A stretch of 64,000 nt of DNA from Adiantum capillus-veneris (taxonomy: Eukaryota; Streptophyta; Polypodiopsida; Polypodiales; Pteridaceae), in assembly GCA_014529385.2 (NCBI GenBank), contig CM043962.1, positions 45,389,598-45,453,597 of the forward strand, given 5' to 3'. Each line of letters starts with the position of its first letter. Positions within the stretch are counted from its first letter, which is position 1. The position numbers were made by a program, and so were the translations under genes. Below, one piece after another: positions 38,201 to 48,378 of the stretch. The notes below the pieces were generated by a model, which worked only from the letters and a program-made list of their open reading frames with translations, ran no database searches and was not told the origin of the DNA.

Positions 38201-38529
38201 ATACGGGAAATTCAAAGCCAAGTTCCAAAACAAACATAGGAACAGGAGATGACCCTGTGTATATGAATGACCTCGAGGATGATTCAGATTCAATCGAGAC
38301 AATGGAAACTAGAACCAATACCACAAAGGGAAAGACCGACAAAGAAAACCGTAACATGGAACCAAATGAAAACCGAATAAGAGAAAACCATAAAGAGCCT
38401 CTGAAAACACCACAAGTGTTTCCAAATCCAATCCAAGACCCCCAAGATAAACCGCAGGGGCAAAAAGGGAAGAATCGTAAAAAGAAGATTGGGACATACC
38501 CAAACCCAGTAGACGAGATTGAGCAGTGA
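35281..38529 (+). pseudogene. Gypsy-1 gag (three frame segments)
   Basis: An ATG at 35281 (MHLRSGRVLEHEH) opens 420 codons of Ser/Thr/Pro-rich sequence ending in a Pro/Tyr/Met-rich stretch (PMPGYVPYPASSTHM). A one-base shift near 36530 leads to the capsid domain (about 36600-37250), with AIQISKLTQKFNGDEDARKH, GKAGDWYRTL and VRDFISRLKHLNSRCP. Two knuckles follow (CSICLGPHSTSEC, CNACGRYGHQAKDC). A shift near 37650 leads to two more (CYECGGPHRAAEC, CNRCGIDHLIAQC). Three of the four have C-x2-C-x3-H-x4-C spacing. A Lys-rich, then acidic, tail (38155-38525) ends at a TGA at 38527. The 420-residue pre-capsid extension is long for a gypsy gag. Confidence 0.85.
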
Positions 38530-39605
38530 AACATCTAAGAGGTTTAGTGGAGGAGACTCAAAGGAAACTAGAACCAGAACCCATGCATGTCAAAATTCAT
38601 GACACAGTGTTTCCCACGCAAGTTCATCCACCCCACATGAACCATAGACCGTTAGCCATATCTAGTATCATCCAAGAAGGGAGTGAGGACGGGACATCAG
38701 AAAGTGAGCATACACCTTTCTTGTTGGAAAGGATGTTTAACGAAGGAATACCTGATCCCATTGAGGAATATGAGATTCCATCCTCACCAGTTCCTAGTCA
38801 AGGACCTACACCCTGCAAAACCAATGAATGTTGCCAAACTAGTGGACTTCATGTCTTCTGAGGTCCGAACCACGATCATAGCAAAGCTGTATGGAGATCC
38901 TGAGTTATTCCTTGCACTTCGAGCATTCCTTAACGGAGAGCTACGAACGGGATTACCGCAGTTTGCGCAACCAAATAGGCCTGACTCAATTATGATTGAT
39001 GAGGAAAATCATGTGCAATCACTTGACTTAGATGGACACGAGTCTGTGATCGAGGTACCCATTAACGAATTAGGGCAGTATTTTGAAGGCGACGAGTCTA
39101 ATGCGACCCTACCCATCACTACCAAGGGATTAACTATAAAGGGAATTCTTGATGGTGGTGCGGGAGTTAGCATCGTTACAAAAGATTGTTGGGAATCCAT
39201 GGGAAAACCCCGCCTCAGTGTTACTAACATTGTGGTAAAGATGGCAAATGGTACCATAGCCAAACCTATGGGGATGCTCAAGGATCTTAAGATCAAAGTT
39301 CTAGGACACAAGGTACGACATACGTTCATTGTAATGGATTTCTCTAAACACCTTATGTCATATGAAATGATTTTAGGACGACCATTCATGAGGGAAGCAC
39401 AAATGGTTCATGATTGGTCTAAAAATCATGTCTATTTGCAATTCCAAGACTCTGTCCTTAGAGTGGATTTGGTGACTGGTAAGGTACACCCCTTAGGGAG
39501 TAAAACCATTATTGATCATCGCTCTGACACCACAGTTCACTCGGCCCCACTACAATATTGTTACACTTGTAAGAAGGATACAGACATTGCCAAGATTCTC
39601 CTTAC
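38526..39605 (+). pseudogene. Gypsy-1 first aspartic protease region
   Basis: Two overlapping frames (38526-38861 and 38683-39627) join near 38815. The retropepsin core has GILDGGAGVSIVTKDCW at about 39142-39192, with DGGA at 39151-39162 in place of the usual DTGA/DSGA, then VKMANGTIAKP and the C-terminal MILGRPFM. Gypsy-2 also has DGGA here, so the variant is a lineage trait rather than a lesion. It cuts gag-pol. The frame meets pol after a shift near 39600. Confidence 0.85.
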
Positions 39606-42600
39606 ATGGATGTGTTACCGGGTATGACGGAATCAGACAACGTAGACTGGGTACACCTAGCTGCAACCATAGATACTTGGGGAAATAGAGGAACCACTTG
39701 GGTCACACCAGAGGGGGAAGAGGTACCACAAATTGCACCTCTGAACATGATAAGTGCCATACATGCATCTTCTAAGGGCAAGGCAATTGTGGACCAATCT
39801 GACAGTGACACCGATAGCTCAATAGAAGACTTTGACCAACACGACTTGGACACTGACTCCCAGAGTGAAACGGATTCTGAATCTCATGAATTAGAGAGTG
39901 GAGCAAGTTCAGAGTCAAAACATTCGGAAGGACTGAGCACATCAACCGATGATAGCTCCCCCGAGAGTGAAGAGGACACCAACGAGGACTCCTTTAGTGA
40001 GCCATATCTAAATGCAAATCAAAAGCAGGTCTCAAATAAGAAAAAGAAAAACCTTAAGAGGCGTCGATGTCGAGCCAATGTACGTGCTAGGATAAAAAAG
40101 AAGAGATCCTCAGCAGAATGGCTCAGTTATATAGGGGCATGTGATGCTCATCGAAAATTGGTAGACAATTGGGGTGAATATCTCCAAAATGTTATGTGGT
40201 GTAGACCACGAACCCATGACATAGCCCAATTAGAGATCATAGACAAGCCAAAGTTGAGCCGCACTGCAAGGAGGCGTCAAAACCAAGAGTTAGCTCGACA
40301 ACACAAGAAAGCAAAAATGGAAGCACAAACCAAAGCACAACCAGAATCCACAGACTTGCATCCTGCACCAGAACATTTCAAATCTTACACCACAGGGGAA
40401 GCAAAGGTTGTGTACACAAAAGCCCAAAGAATACCTATCGATGGGAATAATGGAATCTATGATGGTCCGGCAATAGTTAAAGAAATAGAATTAGCTGACC
40501 CCGATAAAGAATCAAAACCTGTTTTTATTGCCCAAGACCTCACAGAAGTTGAAGAGGCGGTCCTCAAAGAGCTTCTCAAGGAATTCAAGGACGTATTCGC
40601 TTGGACATACCATGATATGAAAGGTGTTCCACCTTCTGTGGTCCAACATACAATCCTTATGATTAGCACTGCAAAGCCCGTACAACAAAGACCCTACCCG
40701 ATGAATCCTAAGTACGCAAAGATCATTCAAGAAGAACTAGAAAAGCTTATCAAATGTAGGTTCATATATCCTATTGAACACTCTGAATGGGTGTCTCCAA
40801 TAGTTATAGTGCCAAAAAAGAATGGGAAACTTAGGGTGTGCGTGGACCTCAAAAAAGTTAATGCAGCTACTAGAAGAGACCATTACCCCCTACCATATTC
40901 CGAACATGTACTCGAAAGAGTTGCAGGCAAGGAAGCTTATAGCTTTCTTGATGGGTACTCAGGCTACAACCAAATCACGATAGCGCTAGAGGACCAAGCT
41001 AAAACTGCCTTCATCATAGAATTTGGCGTGTTTGCATTTCGTGTGATGGCTTTTGGCTTAACAAATGCCCCTGCTACATTCCAACGATTAATAAACACTG
41101 CTTTTAAAGAATATTTGAGAGAGTTTTGTGAAGCTTTCTTAGACGACCTTTGTGTTTACTCTTCTTGGAAAGAACATCTATCATGTTTGCGGAAGGTGTT
41201 TGAAAAGTGTAGGTTATATCGTATCTCATTGAACCCGTTCAAATGCCAATTTTGGGTCAAGCATGGAGTTATTTTAGGGCATATAGTATCCAAGAATGGT
41301 ATCTCAACCGATGAGAGCAAAATTAAAGTGATTCTAGAGTTACCACCACCAACCAATTACAAGGGAGTTCAAAGGTTCATGGGACACGTGGGTTATTATC
41401 GACGGTTTATTTTATTTTTCGCTGAGATAGCACGTCCTTTGTACAAGCTTCTCATTGAATTTAAATGGACTGAAGAGTGTGACCAGGCCTATGAACAATT
41501 GAAGAAAACACTAGCAAGTGCTCCGATTTTAAGGACACCTAACTGGGATGTCATTTTCCATGTGCATATTGATGCATCAAGCTTTGCTGTTGGGTGTGTT
41601 CTCACTCAACCAGGAGAACATAAATTGGACTATCCCATTAGCTTTGCAAGCCGTCAATTGAACGATGCTGAAAGGAACTACACCACTACAGAGCGAGAAG
41701 GTTTGGCAATGGTTTATGCAGTAAAGAAATTTCTTTACTACCTTCTGGGAAACAAGTTTGTATTTTATGTGGACCATCAAGCGTTGCTGTATCTGGTAAA
41801 CAAGCCATGCTCCACAGGAAGAATCACACGATGGTTGTTAATTCTTCTGGAGTTTGATTTCACGATTGTAGTGAGACCCGGTAAAAGGCATGTCATGGCT
41901 GATCATTTGTCTCGCATACCCAATTGTGAATCCCCTACAGGAGTTGATGATGAATTACCCGATTCTTCCCTATTCATAGTTGAGACTATGCCTGAATGGA
42001 GTAAGAACATTGCTAACTTTTTAGTTAATGGTTTTCCACCCAAGGAACTTCGTAAAGATATCGCTCGAAGGCTAGTAAAAGAATGTGAACCCTATTGTTT
42101 GATTGCCGGAACTCTGTATAGATTAGGCAAGGATGATATTCTTAGGCGTTGTGCCCGCGAGGATGAATATTTGTATATCTTGCAAGAAGCACATATGGGC
42201 ATAGCAGGAGGACATTTTTCAGGAGACCTGACTGCTAGAAAGGTGCTGCAATCAGGCTATTGGTGGCCAACTTTATTTAAGGATGCATCACTTTTTGCAA
42301 AAGGGTGTGATGAGTGCCAACGTTACAAGACCACACAGCGCAAAGACAGAATTCCCTTACATCCTATTAAAGTAACCCAACCATTTGAAAAATGGGGCTT
42401 GGACTTTGTAGGTCCAATTAGTCACGCAGCTCGCAACACTCAATCTCGATATATTCTAGTTGCTACGGACTATGTAACAAAGTGGGCTGAAGCTAAGGCT
42501 TCACAAAAAGCTGACGCAAGGACAACAGCTAAGTTTCTTTTTGAGAACATTATCACAAGATTTGGTTGCCCTTTTGAAATTGTTAGTGATAATGGTACCC

Positions 42601-42869
42601 ATTTTATAAATGAGGTAATAAGAGAGCTTACCACGACCTTTATGATATCCCACCATAAGTCTACACCTTATTACCCGCAAGCTAATGGACAAGCCGAGAG
42701 CACCAACAAGACTCTAATCTCTATTTTAACCAAGACGGTAGAAGCTAATCGCACTGATTGGGATTTGAAGTTGACATCTGCTCTATGGGCTTATCGTACT
42801 GCTTATAAAGTGGCTATTAATTGTACGCCATTCAAAATGGTATACGGCCAAGAAGCGGTTATGCCTTGA
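39606..42869 (+). CDS. Gypsy-1 pol: reverse transcriptase, RNase H, integrase
   Basis: 1087 codons open. The first 270 or so residues form an unusual linker: an acidic Ser/Asp/Glu run (about 39790-40010), then a strongly basic block (KKKKNLKRRRCR, RARIKKKRS). RT follows at about residues 340-560: EHSEWVSPIVIVPKKNGK, RVCVDLKKVNAATRRDHYPL, FGLTNAPATFQRLIN and the catalytic FLDDL (about 41137-41151). RNase H has HIDASSFAVGCVL, REGLAMVYAVKKF and YVDHQAL, with its acids kept. Integrase has the zinc region GGHFSGDLTARK, GYWWP and CDEC, then FVGPI, SDNGTHF and NGQAESTN as the D-D-E core. The frame ends at a TGA (42867) before the integrase C-terminus, which continues in the same frame to 43241. Confidence 0.9.
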   Translation: MDVLPGMTESDNVDWVHLAATIDTWGNRGTTWVTPEGEEVPQIAPLNMISAIHASSKGKAIVDQSDSDTDSSIEDFDQHDLDTDSQSETDSESHELESGASSESKHSEGLSTSTDDSSPESEEDTNEDSFSEPYLNANQKQVSNKKKKNLKRRRCRANVRARIKKKRSSAEWLSYIGACDAHRKLVDNWGEYLQNVMWCRPRTHDIAQLEIIDKPKLSRTARRRQNQELARQHKKAKMEAQTKAQPESTDLHPAPEHFKSYTTGEAKVVYTKAQRIPIDGNNGIYDGPAIVKEIELADPDKESKPVFIAQDLTEVEEAVLKELLKEFKDVFAWTYHDMKGVPPSVVQHTILMISTAKPVQQRPYPMNPKYAKIIQEELEKLIKCRFIYPIEHSEWVSPIVIVPKKNGKLRVCVDLKKVNAATRRDHYPLPYSEHVLERVAGKEAYSFLDGYSGYNQITIALEDQAKTAFIIEFGVFAFRVMAFGLTNAPATFQRLINTAFKEYLREFCEAFLDDLCVYSSWKEHLSCLRKVFEKCRLYRISLNPFKCQFWVKHGVILGHIVSKNGISTDESKIKVILELPPPTNYKGVQRFMGHVGYYRRFILFFAEIARPLYKLLIEFKWTEECDQAYEQLKKTLASAPILRTPNWDVIFHVHIDASSFAVGCVLTQPGEHKLDYPISFASRQLNDAERNYTTTEREGLAMVYAVKKFLYYLLGNKFVFYVDHQALLYLVNKPCSTGRITRWLLILLEFDFTIVVRPGKRHVMADHLSRIPNCESPTGVDDELPDSSLFIVETMPEWSKNIANFLVNGFPPKELRKDIARRLVKECEPYCLIAGTLYRLGKDDILRRCAREDEYLYILQEAHMGIAGGHFSGDLTARKVLQSGYWWPTLFKDASLFAKGCDECQRYKTTQRKDRIPLHPIKVTQPFEKWGLDFVGPISHAARNTQSRYILVATDYVTKWAEAKASQKADARTTAKFLFENIITRFGCPFEIVSDNGTHFINEVIRELTTTFMISHHKSTPYYPQANGQAESTNKTLISILTKTVEANRTDWDLKLTSALWAYRTAYKVAINCTPFKMVYGQEAVMP

Positions 42870-43241
42870 GAGTTTGTCATTCCTAGTCTTAGGGTAGCTT
42901 CGCAAGAAGGATGGAATGGTAACCCCTTAACCGAGCGTTTGTATATCTTAGAAAAACTAGACGAAGAGAGACAGTTGGCTGTGCAAAATGCTCTTGTGGA
43001 AAAGGATAGGAGAAAGAAGTGGTTTGATCGCCATGTGAAGGACAAGGACATCAAAGTTGGTGATAAAGTCCTTATGTATGGAGTACGTAAAGAGAAGAAA
43101 AAGTTGAAATATGCTGGTAAAGGACCATATAGAGTATGTGAATTACCCCACAAGGTACCCTTCGTGTGGAAACTCTTGATGGAGTTGAAACCATTGGATT
43201 CCTCAATGGGAGTAAATTCAAAAGATATTATGATCCTTTAA
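42870..43241 (+). pseudogene. Gypsy-1 integrase C-terminal part after the TGA
   Basis: In frame with pol after the stop at 42867: EFVIPSLRVASQEG, ALVEKDRRKKWFDRHVK, VGDKVLMYG and YAGKGPYRVCEL. This is the SH3-like DNA-binding end seen in gypsy integrases. There is no chromodomain. The frame drifts at about 43185, where the following frame takes over with ETLDGVETIGFLNGSKFKRYY, the usual end of such integrases. Confidence 0.75.
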
Positions 43242-44159
43242 GCCAAGAAGAACTACAGGCCATTCATCAAAAGAAGGCCGCCAAGGCACAAACCGAGTTA
43301 AAGAAGATACAAGCTCAAGCTGAGGCTAAGGAGCGACAACAACGTATAAGACAAAAACGAGAGGCTAACCTTGGAGTCACAAATGCATTCCACGTGGAAA
43401 TCGAAGAGGATTGGTTGGACTCTGACACACCTCTACGATACCCTATTGAGATAAATAGTGCCTATGGAAAAGTGCTATATAACGCCTTATTGGACACGGG
43501 TGCTAAATATAATCTGCTATCCTATGGGGTGTGGTGTCAGTTAGGGAAGCCACCTCTATCTGAGAGTATTATCCAAGTCAAGGGTGTCAACAAGAAAAAA
43601 ACTATGGTTTTTGGAATCTGGCACACTTCTGTCAGTTATGACAACGGAAGCCCAAGGATACTATGAAGGAAATGATGAAATCTGGGTGCCCAAACGTAAA
43701 GTGTACTCTTACCTGTCACCTGGCCCATGTAAACCCAATCTTGTGGCTCCAAAACAAATTGAAAATCGCGGAAAGGAAAAAATCATGGAATGTTACACAC
43801 CCGATCTAGAGCTAGTTTGGGTACCAAAGAAAGAACGATTTGTTCCACCTAGCTCAGGAACAGGGAAATCAAATGAAGCTTCTTGCTCTTCATGTAGTTC
43901 CTATACGCAAATAGAAGCTTCGACACAACCTCCACCTACCACTGTACATATCCATACAAGCATGAAAGAGTTTGCACCTCCCGGGGTAAGTTCCCCACCT
44001 ACAACAACGTTGCAAATAAAATCATGGGAGAGTACCTTACCACCCTTGCAACTAGATGAAACGCATAGGGCGGTCGAAAACTATTGGTTAAAACCTTCAC
44101 CCATAACAACTTGGAACAATTGGTTTCAAAAGGTGACGACCTCATTCCAAAAGGTATGA
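43166..44159 (+). pseudogene. Gypsy-1 post-integrase protein with second retropepsin-like domain
   Basis: After the integrase end, a Lys/Gln/Ala-rich coiled coil (43240-43370) leads to RYPIEINSAYGKVLYNALLD and DTGAKYNLLSYGVWCQLGKP. ALLDTGA (DTGA at 43493-43504) and the following hydrophobic-Leu-Leu-Ser and VWCQLGKPPL have the look of a retropepsin N-terminal half. A shift near 43620 moves the continuation (SVMTTEAQGYYEGNDEIWV) into the frame 43584-44159, which then becomes Pro/Thr/Ser-rich with several Trp residues. The true protease, DGGA type, lies before RT, so this would be a second one. A canonical ILGxPxL-type C-terminal motif is not obvious, and the fold call is tentative. Confidence 0.6.
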
Positions 44160-44251
44160 TCTACCCAAGGAAGGGGGGAGTGTTTGCTAACATCAATCAT
44201 TCACTCACTCCCCTCTCAACCTTCCTCCCTGACCTCTCAATTCCAATCTTA

Positions 44252-44268
44252 GGGAATGTATATATATA
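44252..44268 (+). promoter_or_regulatory. TATA-like box before the Gypsy-1 accessory ORF
   Basis: TGTATATATATAGCC lies about 175 bp before the ATG at 44440, followed by an A-rich, C-containing stretch that looks like a plant 5' untranslated region. An internal promoter for the downstream ORF is inferred. The ORF is far from the gag start and would otherwise need splicing. Confidence 0.45.
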
Positions 44269-44439
44269 GCCTTATACTCACAAAAAACAAAAATAGTAAA
44301 GAGCAAGAGCGACTAGCAACTAGAGAGCACCCTATCAGATCTTACATATAAGTCCAAATTCACCGTGTCAATTCAAGCAACACACAAAAACAACTCTTAT
44401 GTTTTAAAGGCCTAACCAAATCTATCTGTCTTGTCAGAA

Positions 44440-44862
44440 ATGGCTACTTCACCAGAGGCATGCACTTCTATTTTTGATGAAAGGTACCCTTTGTCTTTTC
44501 CTCAAGTGTTCTACGTATGCTACCCTATACTTTCTTGCGAATGGGATTTGATAGAGAGCCTTGCATGTGAGAGAAATTTTGAGGAGTTAGAATGGCTGAT
44601 ACGTCTATGGCTAACTAGTGATCCCTACCCAGTAGCGAATGTGTCTCCAATGGCACATGCTTATTCTTTTGCACAAGATGAGTATCCACGCATCGCGAGG
44701 TTCTTGATTAGCATGCTTGCACAAGAGGATGATGAAGAGGAACTAATAGAGACCGAGGAAGACTATGGCCTCATGGACAACGATTTTATTTATCTAGATG
44801 ATGAGGATAGAGGCCTAGCCTTAGGGTGTCCACCCGGTTTATATAATATCCTCTTTCCTTGA
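44440..44862 (+). CDS. Gypsy-1 accessory ORF, unknown
   Basis: 140 aa from the ATG at 44440 (MATSPEACTSIFDERYP). An in-frame TTG nine bases earlier is not preferred. The protein is acidic, with DDEEELIETEEDYG and DDEDRG near the end and aromatic-rich phrases (VFYVCYPILSCEWDLIE) near the start. There is no signal peptide or membrane helix, so it is not an envelope-like protein. It lies after the second protease frame, has its own TATA-like box, and unlike the neighbouring frames has no visible lesion. No family recognised. Confidence 0.6.
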   Translation: MATSPEACTSIFDERYPLSFPQVFYVCYPILSCEWDLIESLACERNFEELEWLIRLWLTSDPYPVANVSPMAHAYSFAQDEYPRIARFLISMLAQEDDEEELIETEEDYGLMDNDFIYLDDEDRGLALGCPPGLYNILFP

Positions 44863-46069
44863 TTCTAAAAGGGGTGACAGATAGGTAGGTTAGGGGTCTA
44901 GATTGTGTTTTGAGTTTGTTTTTTAGGAGTTTTAATTTTTCACAGTGACATGCCTCCTAGAGGTATAGTGCCTGTTTTTGGATGTGTTAGGTAGGGCTTA
45001 TATGGATCTCCATCCACATGGCTGAGGACATTTGCTTCAACGAAATGAGCCACTCCATACCTCCAGGTGTACTACTTTCCATGATTCATGTTGGTGGATA
45101 TGTGTAATTGCTAATAATGATTTTTCATTCTTTGTTTGAGTGCAATAGTTATGATTGTTATCTGCCATTATAGATGTATAAATTTGTCTTTGCTTAAGTT
45201 GATTGAATTCTAGTTTAATCTTATGGATGAGCCTGGAGATTAGGAGACCGTGACTTTAGGTTAACTCATTTACTTGACCACTAGGCCTAGCTAATAAAAT
45301 TATCCGAGTATTTGAGACCTTAGGAATGTTTTAGGCAGAGAAAGGCTTGCTCACTCAAACAACAAAAAACACTAGTGCGAATACCAAGGAAATGGAAGCA
45401 AAAAAAAAACATAAGTGCCACAAATGAAAAATCTTACGCTGGAAGAGAAATCCTGGCTTGAATTGGTACTTCACTCACATGTATTGTCTATGGTACTAGA
45501 GCCCTAGAGGTTCCCAGTGTGGGTGCTTTTCCTTGAGAAGCAAAAAACCCCGGACATACAAAATAAGCACACACGTCACATGATTGTGACCCAAAGTAAA
45601 AAAGTATTAAAAAAAATTTAAAATAAATAAATTAAAAGACTTCCATTGAGCTTACAGTTAACATTTCAAGCTTTTGTTTGCAGTTGTGAGAACGAGTTGG
45701 CTAATCAAAGCTGAAAAGCATAATTAGGGAATCTTGCATTTAGATAATCTTCTTAGCTTAGCTAGTACTAGAGTAGTTGTTTTAACCTTAGTCATAGCTA
45801 ACTAATTGATAGACTCACCCATAAGCTCAAAACTCTTGATTAATTAATTTACTCAAAGTGCAATTTATTTGTCCTTAATGGCAGTCTAACATTTCATAAA
45901 TCTTGCATTTACTCATTTCCACATGTACTTTACATTCCCCTCATGATTTATGGAAATATAATTCCGCTTGCTAAAACAGTGACTTTGCCTTGCAGATTCA
46001 AATCTAGATGCTCTACAACATGGACATACCAAGCTTCAACTCAATAGCTTCCGAGGACGGAATCTACAT
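44863..46069 (+). other. Gypsy-1 3' non-coding region
   Basis: About 1.2 kb, AT-rich, with no ORF of note. Long 3' non-coding regions are common in Athila-like elements. It ends at the polypurine tract. Confidence 0.7.
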
Positions 46070-46084
46070 CAAGAAGGGGGGCAA
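46070..46084 (+). promoter_or_regulatory. Gypsy-1 polypurine tract
   Basis: AAGAAGGGGGGCAA abuts the TG of the 3' LTR. It primes plus-strand DNA synthesis. Confidence 0.85.
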
Positions 46085-46387
46085 TGTTAACCCTCGTGGC
46101 TCACGGGCACCCTATCGCCTACGACGGACACTGTAACCGTATTATTTATTTAAGTAGAGTCAGGCACCGGGCTTGTCGGTCCAATAGAGAAAGGTAGAGT
46201 GATCGCCGATGAGAGACGCACTCTAACACGAACATGCTAGGGTTAGTTGGCTAAGCATGGGCGCCCAAGTGTGAATGGGGTGAGCTCACATAAAAGCCAA
46301 TTAAACCTAAAATTGAGTCATTCTCTCATTGTGCAATAGAAGCTGCTCTTGCTCCATCTCCACCTTCTCCTTCACCATCTCCTTGTG

Positions 46388-46482
<95 letters not shown>

Positions 46483-46728
46483 GAGTGTGTGTGCGATCGA
46501 GCGTTGCGGCGGCACGATGGCGGCGAGGCGGTTGAGCGCGGCGTGGCGGCGTCTCCCTCTTCTTCGCGGCGAGGAATCCTCTACGGCAGGAGCATAAGGT
46601 GGTGAGTGACACACCATTGCCCTCTTTGAGCTTACTAGTTAAACTAGTTGTGTGCTTGGAGCCGTCTGCGGCTCGTACACGGTGTATCGGCAAGTCCCTT
46701 GCTTCGACAGTGCGGCAAGGAGCGCACA
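46085..46728 (+). repeat. Gypsy-1 3' LTR
   Basis: The mate of 33613-34265. The internal microsatellite is (GT)n about 46386-46446 followed by (GA)n to 46480. The target duplication AAGGT follows at 46729. Confidence 0.95.
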
Positions 46729-47415
46729 AAGGTATCAGAACTGTCCCAGTTGAATCATCAAGTGTTTTCAAAGTCGGACCGCAGCAAGCTAAACCTTTGC
46801 CGAGATAGAGTTCTCACCTGCATCCATATAGTCAAGACAACGGATATGTTAGACTTGGCTACGTATGGCAGCAGGCTTCAAAAAACTATCAGTTGTTATC
46901 CATGTCAAACTTAAAAATTATTAGACTAGCTACTGTCCTATACATTAGTAGATAATATCTCAAGTTTTTTCTGTAAACAAAGTAAATCTACCAGAATTGC
47001 TTCATATGTTCATAACAGTTCTTCTTTATAACAACCATTTATTGTGAGAAGAATTCGTCTACACCATATCATTCAAAGTATTCTTTTAGCTAAAACATTG
47101 TATGAAAAAACAATCAAGTTTTTAGATAGTTTTTTCCAAGCTCAGTGAGCAGGCCCAAAGTACCATTATCCAATTTTAAGCCATATTTGGCCCGAAGAAT
47201 ACCAACCTATTTAGTGTTGAGGCCAAGATCCAATATTTTATTTCTGCTAAACCAAGTCAGTAGATCTGCCTAGAACATATTTTCTGAGATATTTCAAGTA
47301 AAATCTTCAACTACTCAGTGTACCAAAACTAGGTAGTAAAGTACCACCCCATAACAATTGTGAGCTATCTGTAAAAAGTTTCGGATTAAAGCCAGATATC
47401 CAAGACCTAAAAAGT

Positions 47416-47575
47416 CCAACTAGTAATCAGAAGTCAAGGTGTAGGTAAATCAAAGCAAACCAGTAATCCCACCTCAGTAAAGAGATACCTAAAAGAGGCC
47501 AACGAGTAGTTAGCAGTCAAGGTGTAGGTAAATCAAAGCAAATCAGTACCCTCACCTCAGTATAGAGACTATGGT
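47416..47575 (+). repeat. 83-bp imperfect tandem duplication
   Basis: Units at 47416-47498 and 47499-47575 share GTCAAGGTGTAGGTAAATCA and ACCTCAGTA. No coding content. Confidence 0.8.
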
Positions 47576-48297
47576 ATTTATAGATTTTCAAACCTGGACC
47601 AAATAAAAGGTATTAATCCAAATCAATGGCATGTTAAGCCAAAATCACCTAGGGTTAGCCAAATTCAAGTCCAAACTAAAGAATACCCAGTATTACAAGT
47701 TTAAAACTTAGTGGATACATAATAGGGTGGTGCTTGAGCAAGCTAAAAAGTAATCTTCCTAACCAACTATCAAAACCTAGATAGAACCAGGTCATAAGGA
47801 AAGAATCAAATCCCAAAAAAGACCAGATCAGCAACAGCGAGAGACCAGGATTAGAAGTCCAGTAAATAAGTTCATATGTAGAGAGCAGGATTAAATGAGT
47901 CGTAGACCAGATCTTTCATCAATACCTAGACAGCCGAGGCAACCTGTGTGAACCAGAATATATTTTATGGTAGCATCATCACTTGCTATAGTGGAATAAG
48001 TATGTAAAAAAACAGATTTAAGTCGGATATCCAAGCAACAGGTGAAGGTTAGATGTTTTGTAATCATCATTACTTCAGATATCATAAAGTATCCCCTTTT
48101 AGAGACGTAACATCCAAGGTTAGAGAAGTTTTTAGCAAGAGCTAGAGCCAGAGCCAAAGCCAAAGCCATAAAGCAGGCTACTTCAATCTATTCCTAGATA
48201 CAGCCATTGGAAATGTATGAAAGCAACAAGGTTAGATTCTTTGTAAGTTAAGAACAGCCTCCCCTATACCATAATACCATACCACATTTAGGTATGT

Positions 48298-48378
48298 CAA
48301 GGTCAGTGTGACAGAGTCCAACAAGGTCAGTTTTTTTGTATGTCAAGGTCAGTATGATAGAGTCCAGCAAGGTCAGGA
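48298..48378 (+). repeat. short duplicated GGTCAG block
   Basis: TCAAGGTCAGT and AGAGTCCA-CAAGGTCAG occur twice, at 48298-48333 and 48345-48378. Confidence 0.75.

Larger units (their letters stand above)
33613..46728 (+). mobile_element. Gypsy-1: 13.1-kb Ty3/gypsy retrotransposon
   Basis: LTRs at 33613-34265 (653 bp) and 46085-46728 (644 bp), both TGTTAACC...GCGCACA. The exact target duplication AAGGT is at 33608-33612 and 46729-46733. The primer-binding site resembles tRNA-Asp and the polypurine tract is AAGAAGGGGGGCAA. The order is gag with four zinc knuckles, protease, RT, RNase H and integrase, then a second protease-like frame, a separate 140-aa ORF and a long 3' non-coding part. No chromodomain is seen, and only one RNase H. 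The PBS and layout with extra 3' ORFs recall the Athila group. The pol frame is open for 1087 codons, but at least seven indels or stops break the rest. Confidence 0.95.

Noticed and set aside
44440..44862. Envelope-like protein in the post-pol position of Gypsy-1
   Set aside because: No signal peptide, membrane helix or cysteine pattern is visible. The protein is short and acidic.
48130..48170. Frame with repeated Ala-Leu (minus strand, 47891-48169)
   Set aside because: It comes from a short GAGCCA/AAGCCA hexamer run and has no other coding sign.
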